Positions 35,319 to 44,726 are shown, counted from the first letter of the stretch. The stretch: 64,000 nucleotides of DNA from Terrimonas sp. (GCA_016125075.1 WGMO01000021.1:1-64000); one strand, 5' to 3'. Notes: a model not told the origin generated them from the letters alone. Program-made: numbers and translations.

Positions 35319-36263
35319 ATGAAAAAGATCAAAAACTACCTTAGCCTGATAAAATTTTCTCACACCATCTTTGCCATGCCCTTTGCATTGATCGGTTTTT
35401 TTGTTGGATTCTTTAAGGTTTCTGATTATGCTGTCTCTGTTGTTCCGGGATGGCATACTGTAATTCTTGATAAAGAACAATTGGAATTCAATATTTTTCT
35501 TGATAAACAAACAATTTTTTTGCGATTTTTACTCGTCATCCTCTGCATGGTCTTTGCCCGGAGTGCCGCCATGGCTTTTAACCGTTACCTCGACAGGAGT
35601 TTTGATGCCCGTAACCCCAGGACAGCCATCCGGGAAATACCCGCCGGCATCTTAAAAGCAAACAATGTATTATTATTTACGATTGCCAGTTGCTGTTTAT
35701 TCATTGCCTGTACCTATTTCATTAACCGCCTTTGTTTTTACCTCTCGCCGGTAGCATTACTCGTGGTCTTGGGGTATAGTTTTACAAAAAGGTTTACGCC
35801 GCTTTGTCACCTGGTCCTGGGCCTCGGTTTGTCATTGGCCCCAATTGGTGCTTATTTGGCGGTATCCGGTCAATTTGCAGTGCTGCCGGTATTGTTTTCC
35901 TGCTGTGTTCTTTTCTGGGTCAGCGGCTTTGATATTATTTATGCCTTGCAGGATGAGGATTTTGACAGAGAAAATGATTTATACTCCATACCGGCCTCCC
36001 TGGGCAAAAAAAAGGCATTACGTATTGCTGCAATACTGCATTTCCTTTCTTTCGCCTGTATTATTATCGCCGGTTTGGTCGGTTTATTTGGAGGATTATA
36101 CTGGGTGGGTGTAGGCATTTTTACGTTGATGCTGTTATACCAGCATTCTCTGGTAAAACCCAATGACCTGAGCAGGGTCAACCTGGCTTTTATGACAGCC
36201 AATGGCATCGCCTCGGTTGTTTTTGCCATCTTTGTGATTGCTGATCTCTTTATCCATTTCTAA
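35319..36263 (+). CDS. UbiA-family prenyltransferase
   Basis: The 314-residue integral membrane protein has about eight or nine hydrophobic helices. The two Asp-rich motifs are NRYLDRSFDARNPRT (about 86-100) and QDEDFDRENDLYSIP (about 211-225). It attaches a polyprenyl chain to an aromatic acid, in Bacteroidota most likely for menaquinone. Close relatives are called 4-hydroxybenzoate polyprenyltransferase, or MqnP in the futalosine route; the sequence alone does not decide. It begins 6 bases after the methyltransferase gene. Confidence 0.88.
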   Translation: MKKIKNYLSLIKFSHTIFAMPFALIGFFVGFFKVSDYAVSVVPGWHTVILDKEQLEFNIFLDKQTIFLRFLLVILCMVFARSAAMAFNRYLDRSFDARNPRTAIREIPAGILKANNVLLFTIASCCLFIACTYFINRLCFYLSPVALLVVLGYSFTKRFTPLCHLVLGLGLSLAPIGAYLAVSGQFAVLPVLFSCCVLFWVSGFDIIYALQDEDFDRENDLYSIPASLGKKKALRIAAILHFLSFACIIIAGLVGLFGGLYWVGVGIFTLMLLYQHSLVKPNDLSRVNLAFMTANGIASVVFAIFVIADLFIHF

Positions 36264-36274
36264 TTTTTAACCAT

Positions 36275-36688
36275 TTGTCCAGAATACTTGCAATCGATTA
36301 TGGTCTGAAGCGAACCGGTATTGCCGTTACAGATCCTTTACAGATCATCGCCACCGGTCTTACCACGGTCGACTCGAGGGAATTAATTGGTTTTTTGAAG
36401 CAATATTTTATTACCGAACAGGTGGAACTTATAATTATTGGGGAACCAAAGAACTGGGACAATTCTGATACCCATGCTACCCCGCTGGTGGAAAAATGCA
36501 TCAGAGAACTCCAAAAACATTTCCCATCCTTACCCATCAGGAAGGTGGATGAGCGGTATACTTCAAAAATGGCAAAAGATGCCATGCTGGAAATGGGTCT
36601 TAAGAAGAAAGACCGGCAGAATAAAAGACTGGTTGACGAAATTGCTGCTACGATCATGTTACAGGAATACCTTCGGTCTGTAAGCTAG
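36275..36688 (+). CDS. ruvX: RuvX/YqgF RNase H-fold nuclease
   Basis: The 137-residue protein is a putative Holliday-junction resolvase or pre-16S rRNA processing nuclease. Catalytic acids are in ILAIDYGLKRTGIA, DERYTSKMA and LVDEIAATIMLQEYL. The start codon is TTG at 36275; no ATG or GTG gives the complete N-terminus. It follows ubiA by 11 bases. Confidence 0.92.
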   Translation: MSRILAIDYGLKRTGIAVTDPLQIIATGLTTVDSRELIGFLKQYFITEQVELIIIGEPKNWDNSDTHATPLVEKCIRELQKHFPSLPIRKVDERYTSKMAKDAMLEMGLKKKDRQNKRLVDEIAATIMLQEYLRSVS

Positions 36689-36884
36689 TGCGAAAAAGTT
36701 AACCCCCTCATCATACGGGTACCGGATTAAAATTCACGCCTTACATCACTTTCTTATTCATTGTCTATGTAAAATTTTCCCAAAATGATGCAGGCGCTGC
36801 AAGTTCAGTGATGGAGGATTAATGATTTTGCTTTAAATTTGCAGGTTGATTTTACTGGATTCTAACGCACTAAAAATTATTAGC

Positions 36885-37466
36885 TTGATTCTGCCAATTG
36901 TTGCATATGGGCACCCCGTCTTAAGAGAGGTCTGTGAAGAAATTGAACCTGATTATCCCGGTCTGCAAAAACTTATTGATGACATGTGGGAAACAATGTA
37001 TTCCAGTAATGGTGTAGGGTTGGCGGCTCCCCAGGTCAACAAGCCCATCCGTATCTTTGTGGTCGACAGCACACAGATCCTTGAAGGATTGGAAGAGGAA
37101 GAAAGGAAACAATATGCTGATGACCCGGGTTTGAAAGAGGTCTTTATCAATGCACATATCATTGAATTTGAAGGGGAGGATTGGAAATACAATGAAGGAT
37201 GCCTGAGCATCCCGAAAATACGGGAAGATATCAGTCGCCCGGAAATGATAGGTATTGCGTACATGAATGAACATTTTGAACCCCGGAAAAGGATGTTCTC
37301 CGGCATTACCGCGCGGGTCATACAACATGAGTATGATCATATTGAAGGTAAATTATTCATCGACCATATCACGCCGCTGAAGCGCAAACTCATGCGGGGT
37401 AAGCTGGATGATATTTCAAAAGGGAAAATCAGCGTTGACTATAAGATGCTTTTCCCAAAGAAATGA
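36885..37466 (+). CDS. def: Peptide deformylase
   Basis: The 193-residue metalloenzyme removes the formyl group from nascent proteins. All three motifs are present: GVGLAAPQV, EGCLSIP and QHEYDHIEG. The best start is TTG at 36885 (reading ILPIVAYGHPVL, the family N-terminus); an in-frame TTG at 36846 would add 13 unfamiliar residues. A TAAATTTG -7 element at 36834-36841 fits transcription from about 36847. The 196 bases before it hold nothing else recognisable. Confidence 0.93.
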   Translation: MILPIVAYGHPVLREVCEEIEPDYPGLQKLIDDMWETMYSSNGVGLAAPQVNKPIRIFVVDSTQILEGLEEEERKQYADDPGLKEVFINAHIIEFEGEDWKYNEGCLSIPKIREDISRPEMIGIAYMNEHFEPRKRMFSGITARVIQHEYDHIEGKLFIDHITPLKRKLMRGKLDDISKGKISVDYKMLFPKK

Positions 37467-37469
37467 TCT

Positions 37470-38396
37470 ATGAAAATCCTGGTCATATCTTTCCTCTTAT
37501 GCTGCTTTGCTCAATTCAGTTTCTGCCAGGATGATTCTCTTGAAAATAAGCGGCTGGCAAAAATGATCACCTTATCCGAAGTGGTCATGCGCTCTGACCT
37601 CAACGTCCCGAAATTTATTGACAGGATTAAGCACGACACCAGTTTTTACAAGGCATTCCGGAACCTGCGGGTGCTGGGTTTTACTTCGCTCAACGATATC
37701 CGCATGATGGATAAGAAAGCCGGGGTAAAGGCTTCTTTGCAAAGCCGTACCCGGCAATCGGTAAAAAACGGTTGCCGTTCCATGGAAGTACTGGAAGAAA
37801 AGACCACGGGGGATTTCTATAAAAGCGATCAATCTTTCCGGTATTACACCGCTGAATTGTATGCGGGTCTTTTTTTTACAAATGGGACCGTTTGCGGGGA
37901 AAATAATATTGTGAAGGGGCATGACCGGGATGTCCGGTCCAAGAAGGGTATCGATAAGCGGAAGGAGCAACTGAAAATGTTATTTTTTGATCCCGGGAAA
38001 AAGATTCCGGGTATCCCATTCATGGGTGGCAAGACCGCCATTTTTGATGAAAACATGAGTGACCGGTATCGGTATGATGTGGATATGATCGATTATGAGG
38101 GTAAAACCTGTTATTTGTTTACCTTACAGGCAAAAGACGAGTACCGGGGGAAAGTGGTCATTGACAGGATGGTGACCTGGTTTGAGGCTAATTCGCTGGA
38201 GATTCTTGCCAGGAATTATAACCTGAGTTATGATACGGGTTTGTATGACTTCAATGTGAGTATGGAAGTGCAGTTACAGAAATTCGGGGAGCTGCTGGTG
38301 CCCCGGGTCCTGAAATATTATGGCTCCTGGGATGTTCCATTCCATAAAAGGGAGAGGGGCCTCTTCACTGCAACCCTGTTTGATTTTAACCGCTAG
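37470..38396 (+). CDS. Secreted hypothetical protein
   Basis: The 308-residue protein has a cleavable signal peptide (MKILVISFLLCCFAQFSFCQ). The mature part shows no motif I recognise; it contains alternating hydrophobic strands and several Tyr/Arg-rich segments. It starts 3 bases after def. Its stop codon overlaps the convergent rluD stop (shared CTAG at 38393-38396). Function unknown. Confidence 0.7.
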   Translation: MKILVISFLLCCFAQFSFCQDDSLENKRLAKMITLSEVVMRSDLNVPKFIDRIKHDTSFYKAFRNLRVLGFTSLNDIRMMDKKAGVKASLQSRTRQSVKNGCRSMEVLEEKTTGDFYKSDQSFRYYTAELYAGLFFTNGTVCGENNIVKGHDRDVRSKKGIDKRKEQLKMLFFDPGKKIPGIPFMGGKTAIFDENMSDRYRYDVDMIDYEGKTCYLFTLQAKDEYRGKVVIDRMVTWFEANSLEILARNYNLSYDTGLYDFNVSMEVQLQKFGELLVPRVLKYYGSWDVPFHKRERGLFTATLFDFNR

Positions 38397-39442
38397 GTAC
38401 CTTTTGTGGCTGCGTAAGCTTTCCATTTCTCTATCACTTTCTGCATATCACCGGGCAATTCCGTTTCAAAAAAAAGGTTCTTCCCTGAAGTGGGGTGTAC
38501 AAACCCAAGTGTTTTGGCATGGAGTGCCTGCCGCGGGCAGATCGAAAAACAATTCTCGACAAATTGTTTGTACTTCGAATAAACGGTTCCTTTTACAATT
38601 TTATCCCCTCCATAAAAATCATCACTGAACAGGGGGTGCCCAAGGTATTTCATGTGTACCCTGATCTGGTGGGTACGGCCGGTTTCCAGTACACAGGATA
38701 CCAGGGTCGTATAGCCATATCGTTCCAGTACGTGGTAATGGGTAATCGCTTCTTTTCCATGATCGCCTTCCGGATAGGCTTCAAATAGTTTTCGATGGCG
38801 GAGATGCCGGCCTACATGTGCTTTGATGGTTCCCTCATTTTCTTTCACATCACCCCATACCAGGGCTACATACTCGCGCTTCACCGTATGATCAAAGAAC
38901 TGTTTGGCCAGGTTACTCATGGCTTTATCGGTTTTTGCCAAAACCAGCAAACCACTGGTGTTTTTGTCAATACGGTGCACCAACCCAAACCTGGGCAATT
39001 TATCTTCCGATATTTGCGGATCTTTTTGTTGCAGGTACCAGGCTACCCCGTTCAGCAGGGTACCGGTATAATTGCCGCTTCCGGGGTGCACCACCATCCC
39101 GGCCGGTTTATTGATCATCATAATATCATCATCTTCATACACGATGTCCAGGTCCATTTTCTCCGGCACCACATCCGTATCTGCGGGCGACATATCTGAA
39201 TATACGATGATTTCATCCAGTCCCTTTACCTTGAAATTGGGTTTCACTTCCTTGCCATTCACGGTAACCAGCCCGGCATTCAGGGCTTGCTGTAGTTTGT
39301 TCCTGGTCGCCCCTTCAATGCGGTTCATCAGGTATTTATCAATACGGTAGGGTTCCTGGCCTTTATCCGTTTTAAAAACAAACCGTTCAAATAAGTCGTC
39401 ATTACCGCTTTGACTGTTTTCCGTCACTTCATTTTCATCCAT
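38393..39442 (-). CDS. rluD: Ribosomal large-subunit pseudouridine synthase, RluD-like
   Basis: The 349-residue enzyme has an N-terminal S4 RNA-binding domain (about 32-95) and a RluA/D catalytic domain. The catalytic Asp lies in GLVHRIDKNTSGLLVLAK, and the downstream motif is ETGRTHQIRVHMKYLGHPLFSD. Position specificity (1911/1915/1917 or otherwise) is assumed from similarity. It is divergent from lipB. Confidence 0.92.
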   Translation of the reverse strand: MDENEVTENSQSGNDDLFERFVFKTDKGQEPYRIDKYLMNRIEGATRNKLQQALNAGLVTVNGKEVKPNFKVKGLDEIIVYSDMSPADTDVVPEKMDLDIVYEDDDIMMINKPAGMVVHPGSGNYTGTLLNGVAWYLQQKDPQISEDKLPRFGLVHRIDKNTSGLLVLAKTDKAMSNLAKQFFDHTVKREYVALVWGDVKENEGTIKAHVGRHLRHRKLFEAYPEGDHGKEAITHYHVLERYGYTTLVSCVLETGRTHQIRVHMKYLGHPLFSDDFYGGDKIVKGTVYSKYKQFVENCFSICPRQALHAKTLGFVHPTSGKNLFFETELPGDMQKVIEKWKAYAATKGT

Positions 39443-39460
39443 TTATAGCGAATTAAGGTG

Positions 39461-39468
39461 CAAAGTTA
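39461..39468 (-). promoter_or_regulatory. -7 element of rluD
   Basis: TAACTTTG on the minus strand, 18 bases before the rluD ATG. Confidence 0.45.
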
Positions 39469-39488
39469 AAGATGTGGCCGGAGCTTGG

Positions 39489-39496
39489 TAAATTTG
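39489..39496 (+). promoter_or_regulatory. -7 element of lipB
   Basis: TAAATTTG ends 11 bases before the lipB ATG at 39508, leaving at most a handful of untranslated bases. Confidence 0.45.
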
Positions 39497-39507
39497 TAAT
39501 TATTACT

Positions 39508-40215
39508 ATGGCCAGGCAAAGCATCATATTCGAAGATATTGGAACCCTTCCGTATAAAGAAGCCTGGGATTACCAGGAATCCCTGTTGCGGCAAAATGTC
39601 AGCCTGAAATCGACGGAGGCTTTACGGCAAACGACGGTAAACCATCTTTTATTTGTGGAACACCCGCCCGTATACACACTGGGTAAAAGCGGTAAAATAG
39701 AGCATGTGTTGCTTTCAGAAGAAGAGATCCGGGCTAAGGGGATCGCATTTTTCAAAACAAACAGGGGTGGTGATATCACGTTTCATGGGCCCCAGCAACT
39801 GGTAGGTTACCCGATCCTGGATCTTGAAAAATTTGATACGGATATCGGCAAATACCTCAGAAACCTGGAAGAGGTCATCATACTTACAATGGCGGATTAC
39901 GGGCTCAGGGGAGAACGATCGGTGGGCGAGACCGGAGTTTGGATCGATCCGGGTATCCCCGGCCGGGAAAGAAAGATATGTGCTATTGGGGTGCGTTGCA
40001 GCCGCTGGGTCACCATGCACGGGTTTGCATTCAACATCAATACCGACCTTTCTTATTTTGATCATATCATCCCATGCGGAATTCGGAATAAGTCGGTTAC
40101 ATCCATGGAAAAAGAGTTGGGGAAACCGGTCAGCTTTACGGACATCAAAGAAAAAGTGAAAAGAAATTTTAGTAAGGTGTTTGATGCCGAGATCGTGGCA
40201 TCCATCCCGGTTTAG
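39508..40215 (+). CDS. lipB: Lipoyl(octanoyl) transferase
   Basis: The 235-residue enzyme moves octanoate from acyl carrier protein to lipoyl domains. Signatures are EHPPVYTLGKSG, RGGDITFHGPQQLVGYPI, the Lys region RKICAIGVRCSRWVTMHGFAFN, and the acyl-thioester Cys in HIIPCGI. The ATG at 39508 (MARQSIIFEDIG) is used; the in-frame ATG at 39472 lies upstream of the -7 element. No lipA is adjacent. Confidence 0.94.
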   Translation: MARQSIIFEDIGTLPYKEAWDYQESLLRQNVSLKSTEALRQTTVNHLLFVEHPPVYTLGKSGKIEHVLLSEEEIRAKGIAFFKTNRGGDITFHGPQQLVGYPILDLEKFDTDIGKYLRNLEEVIILTMADYGLRGERSVGETGVWIDPGIPGRERKICAIGVRCSRWVTMHGFAFNINTDLSYFDHIIPCGIRNKSVTSMEKELGKPVSFTDIKEKVKRNFSKVFDAEIVASIPV

Positions 40216-41063
40216 AGACCTTTTGAAATGAAAAACTTATGTTTTTCAATGAGCTTCCCGTCGTCGAATAATTCAAAACGAAACCAACCTGCGTGATAGA
40301 AGTTGGTTTTGTCCAGTACCAGGAAGGGCCGTGTGATCTCTTTCAGTTCGAACAGGAAACTGTTGTCATCTTCATAGAATTTTACACTATATTTTTTCTT
40401 GGCATAGTCTTCGAGGCTGATCCTCAGGTAACCTTCACTGTTGGTGTATATCCGGAGAGAAGGCATGAACACAACCGGTTTCTGGCTGCCTTTCAGCCCT
40501 TGTAACTGGAGGGAAGAAGCGGAATCTGAAAGAATAAACACACGGTCATTCTTGATCCGCCTGGGAATATACTGATCGGTGAGCGTATCGAGCACCATTA
40601 CGGTGATGGAGTCTTCACTGCTGCTGTTGGGGACGGCGGCAATCGCCAAACTCGTTTCAGCGACCTTGTTGGTCACCGCAGTTTTACTGGTCGTATCAAA
40701 AAATGGCCTTTTGCTGGGTGAGAAGACGAAATTGGCTCCATCGATCACAATGAACAGCCGGTAAAACATTTTATCATATGGTGCCTTGGTATCGAGGTAT
40801 CCGTTTTCTTTGTTCATGGGATCCGGAACAGTCAAAATGGTCTTGAAGTTTTTTGTACTGTCGTAAGACCGCTGGATACTGATCTGTTTTAATGCAGGAT
40901 AATTATTGACCCAATTGATAAGGTTTTTTTTGGCCCCGAAATTAGTAACCGAGAAATGGGGTAGGGTATCCTGGGCATAAAGGAGATGCGTGCAGCAAAA
41001 CAACAGGAGAAAGACAGGGATTTTTTTTTGCACAGGTATCAGCTTAAATATTCGTTTTTTCAT
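40212..41063 (-). CDS. Secreted hypothetical protein
   Basis: The 283-residue protein has a signal peptide (hydrophobic 14-29, cleavage after LLYAQ). The N-terminal half (about 35-110) looks like a fibronectin-like beta domain (INWVNNYPALKQISIQRSYDSTKNF). The C-terminal half ends with HAGWFRFELFDDGKLIEKHKFFISKGL. No catalytic motif. Its stop overlaps the lipB stop by four bases (TTAG). Function unknown. Confidence 0.7.
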   Translation of the reverse strand: MKKRIFKLIPVQKKIPVFLLLFCCTHLLYAQDTLPHFSVTNFGAKKNLINWVNNYPALKQISIQRSYDSTKNFKTILTVPDPMNKENGYLDTKAPYDKMFYRLFIVIDGANFVFSPSKRPFFDTTSKTAVTNKVAETSLAIAAVPNSSSEDSITVMVLDTLTDQYIPRRIKNDRVFILSDSASSLQLQGLKGSQKPVVFMPSLRIYTNSEGYLRISLEDYAKKKYSVKFYEDDNSFLFELKEITRPFLVLDKTNFYHAGWFRFELFDDGKLIEKHKFFISKGL

Positions 41064-41105
41064 ATTGGGTTTCGTAACAAAGATAATAAAGCATATGGCA
41101 ATATG

Positions 41106-42035
41106 CTAAAAGATTAGCGTTCCTTTCTTCAGGGACCTGTTGCCCTGCAGCCCGCCGCTGTGTATCACTAAAAATTTATTTTTCTCCGCTACCTGACCCT
41201 GCTGTAAAATAGCATTGACGGCATAAAATAGTTTGCCGGAATAGACGAAATCAGTTGGAATGCCGGTTGCAGCATAGAGTTCATTCATAAATGCCAGGAG
41301 CCGCTGATTGAATTTGGCATATCCTCCAAAATGGAAACTATGGTTGATCTGATGTTGGGAGGCTATCGACTCCTGTTGCAACAGGCTGTTGATATTTTTC
41401 TCCAGTTCAAAATTGTTTTTGAGCACACTGATGGCTGTGATAGCAGATTTTGTACCCGTTGCCTGCATGATGCCGGAAACCATTGTTCCGGTACCTGCTG
41501 CACAGAATAGCTGGTCATACGCTGAAGGATCAAATAAATCAGCCATCGTGGCGGCACCCCGGAGACCTGCTGCTCCATATCCCCCTTGGGGAATGACGAT
41601 GGCATGATCTGTTGCGACCAGTTCATTCAGTGAGGAGGGGAGTAAATTTTTGCGATAGGCATCCCTGCTGGTATAAACCAGTTGCATACCATATTCCGCT
41701 GCATCCGCCAGGGCCTGGGATAAATAGCGGGGTTCTTCACCCCGGATAATGCCATAGGCCTGAAGATTTTTTTCTTTGCAGACGGCAGCGGTGGCAACGA
41801 TATGATTACTCCAGGGACCACCAAACGTGATGACGGATTGTTTGTTTTCCTGCACCGCTTGCCGGATATAATACTGCAGTTTGAACCATTTGTTTCCCGA
41901 GATCACCGGGTGCAGGAGGTCTAACCGTAATACATCTACGCTGTATTGCGGTCCGCCCTGTAAAGGGAGCCTGATGGTTTCGGTCCTGATAGGCCCCAAT
42001 CCCCTGTCAGGCATTCCTGTAAATTTGATTAGCAT
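41106..42035 (-). CDS. ACC deaminase/D-cysteine desulfhydrase family enzyme
   Basis: The 309-residue protein is a fold-type II PLP enzyme. The PLP lysine is expected in VISGNKWFKLQYY. TFGGPWSNHIVATAAVCKE and the phosphate-binding CAAGTGTMVSG are both present. Family members open 1-aminocyclopropane-1-carboxylate or release H2S from D-cysteine; the sequence cannot separate these, and D-cysteine desulfhydrase is the safer guess in a non-plant-associated context. Confidence 0.85.
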   Translation of the reverse strand: MLIKFTGMPDRGLGPIRTETIRLPLQGGPQYSVDVLRLDLLHPVISGNKWFKLQYYIRQAVQENKQSVITFGGPWSNHIVATAAVCKEKNLQAYGIIRGEEPRYLSQALADAAEYGMQLVYTSRDAYRKNLLPSSLNELVATDHAIVIPQGGYGAAGLRGAATMADLFDPSAYDQLFCAAGTGTMVSGIMQATGTKSAITAISVLKNNFELEKNINSLLQQESIASQHQINHSFHFGGYAKFNQRLLAFMNELYAATGIPTDFVYSGKLFYAVNAILQQGQVAEKNKFLVIHSGGLQGNRSLKKGTLIF

Positions 42036-42088
42036 CCAGGAGCGAATTTATTTAATTTCGCGGCATCTTATCATCAAGAAAAGACGAC

Positions 42089-42988
42089 ATGAAACCAACA
42101 TTAGTAATATTAGCCGCAGGTATGGCATCCCGGTACGGATCGATGAAACAGACAGAAGGTTTTGGCCCTTCCGGGGAAACCATTATGGATTATTCAATCT
42201 ACGATGCCATCCAGTCGGGTTTTGGTAAGGTGGTTTTTATTATCCGCGAGGAATTCGAAACCGTTTTCCGTAGTATTGTTGAACCCCGTTGGAAAGATAA
42301 GATTGAGCTGGATTATGTATTCCAGCACCTCTCAAAATATACGGAACACAGTGAAGTACCGGCAGAAAGAACAAAACCCTGGGGTACAGCCCATGCCGTA
42401 TTATGTGCCAGTGAAAAAGTGGCGGAACCTTTTGCCGTGATCAATGCTGATGATTTTTATGGGAAAGACGGGTTTGACAAGGCTTTCCGGTTTCTTACCA
42501 CAGAATGTAACGATACCGTTTATGCGATAATCGGGTATGAATTACTCAAAACCCTTTCCGACAACGGAACAGTCAACCGGGGTGTTTGCCAGGTAGACAG
42601 GAACGGGAACCTGTCGGCCATTGCCGAAAGACTGAACGTAGCCATGGTGGACGGTAAAATCATCTGTGAGGATGACCAGACGCCACATGAACTTCCATTG
42701 GATACTTCGGTATCCATGAATTTCTGGTGTTTTTCTCCCTCGATCTTCCGGTATACCGAAAAGCTGTTCATGGATTTCCTGAATGAGAACATCTTAAAAC
42801 CCAAAGCCGAATTTTTTATCCCGATCGTTGCAGACCGTTTTATTAATGATGGGGTAGGGGTGATCAAAGTGATTCCTACCAGTGCCCAATGGTTTGGAGT
42901 AACCTATAAGGAGGATGCACCGGAGGTCAAAAAAAGCCTGGACGCGCTGATTGAAAAAGGGGCATATCCCCCTAACCTTTGGCAATAA
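42089..42988 (+). CDS. Sugar-phosphate nucleotidyltransferase family protein
   Basis: The 299-residue protein has the nucleotidyltransferase N-terminus LVILAAGMASRYGSMKQTEGFGPSGETIMDYSIYDA and the metal-site NADDFYGKDGF. These match the GlmU/RmlA-like fold. It lacks a left-handed beta-helix domain. The substrate sugar and nucleotide are unknown. It is monocistronic and ends at a strong bidirectional terminator. Confidence 0.85.
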   Translation: MKPTLVILAAGMASRYGSMKQTEGFGPSGETIMDYSIYDAIQSGFGKVVFIIREEFETVFRSIVEPRWKDKIELDYVFQHLSKYTEHSEVPAERTKPWGTAHAVLCASEKVAEPFAVINADDFYGKDGFDKAFRFLTTECNDTVYAIIGYELLKTLSDNGTVNRGVCQVDRNGNLSAIAERLNVAMVDGKIICEDDQTPHELPLDTSVSMNFWCFSPSIFRYTEKLFMDFLNENILKPKAEFFIPIVADRFINDGVGVIKVIPTSAQWFGVTYKEDAPEVKKSLDALIEKGAYPPNLWQ

Positions 42989-43004
42989 AAAAGCTTTCCG
43001 CAAC

Positions 43005-43035
43005 AAAAAGCCGGTCGTGAGAACCGGCTTTTTTT
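43005..43035. terminator. Bidirectional terminator
   Basis: AGCCGGT (43009-43015) and ACCGGCT (43023-43029) with T and A runs outside, between two convergent genes. Confidence 0.88.
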
Positions 43036-43053
43036 ATACGAAACGGATTATGA

Positions 43054-44148
43054 TCAGTTGATCTTTACCATGAAGATATAATCTTCCAGTTTTTTTACCT
43101 GTTCGGTTCTTTCTATACCTTTTAAAGATCCTGAAGGCATCCTGATATTCTGGTAGCTGCTGTCAGCTTTCTTTAAATCCTCGATAGCCTTGTTGATGTA
43201 TTTGGATTGTATCGCAAAAACGACTCCTTCTGCGGCTTTCTGCCGGGTACTTAACAGACCGATCACTTCACCGTTCTTATTTAGCACCGGGCTGCCGCTA
43301 TTGCCGGGGTTGGCCGCGATTGCTATCTGGCAGGTGAGTGTATCACCCAGGAATCCAGTTTTAGAACTCAGGTAACCCTCTCCGTAAACGATCTCGTTCC
43401 TGGGGAAACCCATGGTAAAGATGGGTTCTGCCAGGTCGGTGGATGATTTTTTGAAATTATAGGGGATACTATTGATAACCCTGAAACTGTCGTCTGCGAT
43501 TTTTAAAATGGCGATATCACGAGCCGCATCCTGGTGAATGACGATTGCGTTATAGATAATGCCTTTTGAATTTTGCACTGCAATGTTCTTGGCATTCTTG
43601 ATCACATGCTCATTGGTGACGAGGTAGCCCTTTCCGTCAATAAGGAATCCCGTACCGCCTGAAGTGAAACTGGCGGGATCGATTTTTCGCTTGATATTAT
43701 TCAGTTCGGCTTTTTGGATAACATTGTCACGGGTAACGATCGAAAGTTTTCGGTCGAGCTCCTGGAGTTTCTGGTTATCCTGTTTTGGAGAAAAAGCCAC
43801 AACCAATCCGGAAAAAGTAAGGGCCGTGATGCCTGCGATGGAAGCGGCAATGGCTGCCACCCTTTTATAACGATTCCAGAGGTAAATGACTTTATCATTG
43901 CCTTTTAGTTTGGCAGAATGGATCAGGTCTTTTTCGGCAAGGTCGGTATGTACTTCCTGTAAAGTGGATCTGAATTCCTTTCTTTCGGCCAGTTCATTGA
44001 CCTGGTGCAGAAAAACAGTGTGTTCAACCACCATTTGGTCGACTTCCTGGTTGTCCTTACGCAATTGTTCAAAATAAACACGTTCATCCGGCTTCATTTC
44101 ACCACGGATATAGCGTTCTACAGCTTCTAAAATCTTTACATCATCCAT
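43054..44148 (-). CDS. Anti-sigma-like membrane protein fused to trypsin-like protease
   Basis: The 364-residue protein has three parts. Residues 1-85 resemble an anti-sigma N-terminus (ILEAVERYIRGEMKPDERVYFEQLRKD). One transmembrane helix is at about 97-118. A periplasmic coiled segment (120-155) leads to an S1C trypsin-like domain (160-325) with intact triad H181 (TNEHVI), D211 (RDIAILKI) and S284 (NPGNSGSPV); there is no PDZ domain. It overlaps the ECF sigma gene by 8 bases. The layout suggests that a periplasmic protease or sensor domain regulates sigma release; that role is inferred. Confidence 0.85.
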   Translation of the reverse strand: MDDVKILEAVERYIRGEMKPDERVYFEQLRKDNQEVDQMVVEHTVFLHQVNELAERKEFRSTLQEVHTDLAEKDLIHSAKLKGNDKVIYLWNRYKRVAAIAASIAGITALTFSGLVVAFSPKQDNQKLQELDRKLSIVTRDNVIQKAELNNIKRKIDPASFTSGGTGFLIDGKGYLVTNEHVIKNAKNIAVQNSKGIIYNAIVIHQDAARDIAILKIADDSFRVINSIPYNFKKSSTDLAEPIFTMGFPRNEIVYGEGYLSSKTGFLGDTLTCQIAIAANPGNSGSPVLNKNGEVIGLLSTRQKAAEGVVFAIQSKYINKAIEDLKKADSSYQNIRMPSGSLKGIERTEQVKKLEDYIFMVKIN

Positions 44149-44716
44149 TTCCGTTTCCGTTTTTATATTGAGAGAAGAATATTTTCTTTAAGCGCATCAG
44201 ACATTTGTATTTCTGGTTTTTGGCATTCTCGGCATTGGTATACCCAAAAAGATTGGCAATTTCCTGCATATTCATTTTCTGGATATAAAACGCCTCGATC
44301 AGGCTTTTACAGGGTTCTCCCAGGGTACTGATCGCCTTTTCCATTAACCGGAATTCTTCATTCTTTCTTTCGTGATCTTCAATATCCTCTTCTGACGGTA
44401 CAACCTCAGAAAGGCTGTCCATTTCATTTGAATATCGGTTAATCTGTTGTAAGCGCTTGAGCCATAATCGCCTGCATATGGAATAAACATAGGTCTTAAT
44501 TTGACAGTTTAAGGTAAAATTCCCGCCCTTTGTTTTTTCATATAGCACAATCATCGCTTCCTGAAAAATATCCTTTGCATCGTCTGTCGTTCCGCTGTTA
44601 CTGATGATCAGGGTTTGAATCATGTTATAGTTCTCCCTGTAAATCGTCTCGACAGCTCTTTTGTCGTTGATAGCCAGCCCCTTAAGTAATTCTTCTTCGT
44701 TATTTTCAGGATGCAC
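44141..44716 (-). CDS. ECF RNA polymerase sigma factor
   Basis: The 191-residue sigma-70 family member has region 2 (about 22-95; NMIQTLIISNSGTTDDAKDIFQEAMIVLYEKT and KTYVYSICRRLWLKRLQ) and region 4 (about 125-185; PCKSLIEAFYIQKMNMQEIANLFGYTNAENAKNQKYKCLMRLK). The start is GTG at 44716; the next ATG would remove region 2. It is first in a two-gene operon with the anti-sigma/protease. Its promoter (44727-44755) shares its exact sequence pattern with the divergent lipoprotein promoter. Confidence 0.92.
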   Translation of the reverse strand: MHPENNEEELLKGLAINDKRAVETIYRENYNMIQTLIISNSGTTDDAKDIFQEAMIVLYEKTKGGNFTLNCQIKTYVYSICRRLWLKRLQQINRYSNEMDSLSEVVPSEEDIEDHERKNEEFRLMEKAISTLGEPCKSLIEAFYIQKMNMQEIANLFGYTNAENAKNQKYKCLMRLKKIFFSQYKNGNGNG

Positions 44717-44726
44717 GCTGTAATAT

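Noticed and set aside
36846-36884. Extended def start at the TTG at 36846
   Set aside because: It adds 13 residues absent from the family and would begin right at the predicted transcription start; the TTG at 36885 restores the normal N-terminus.
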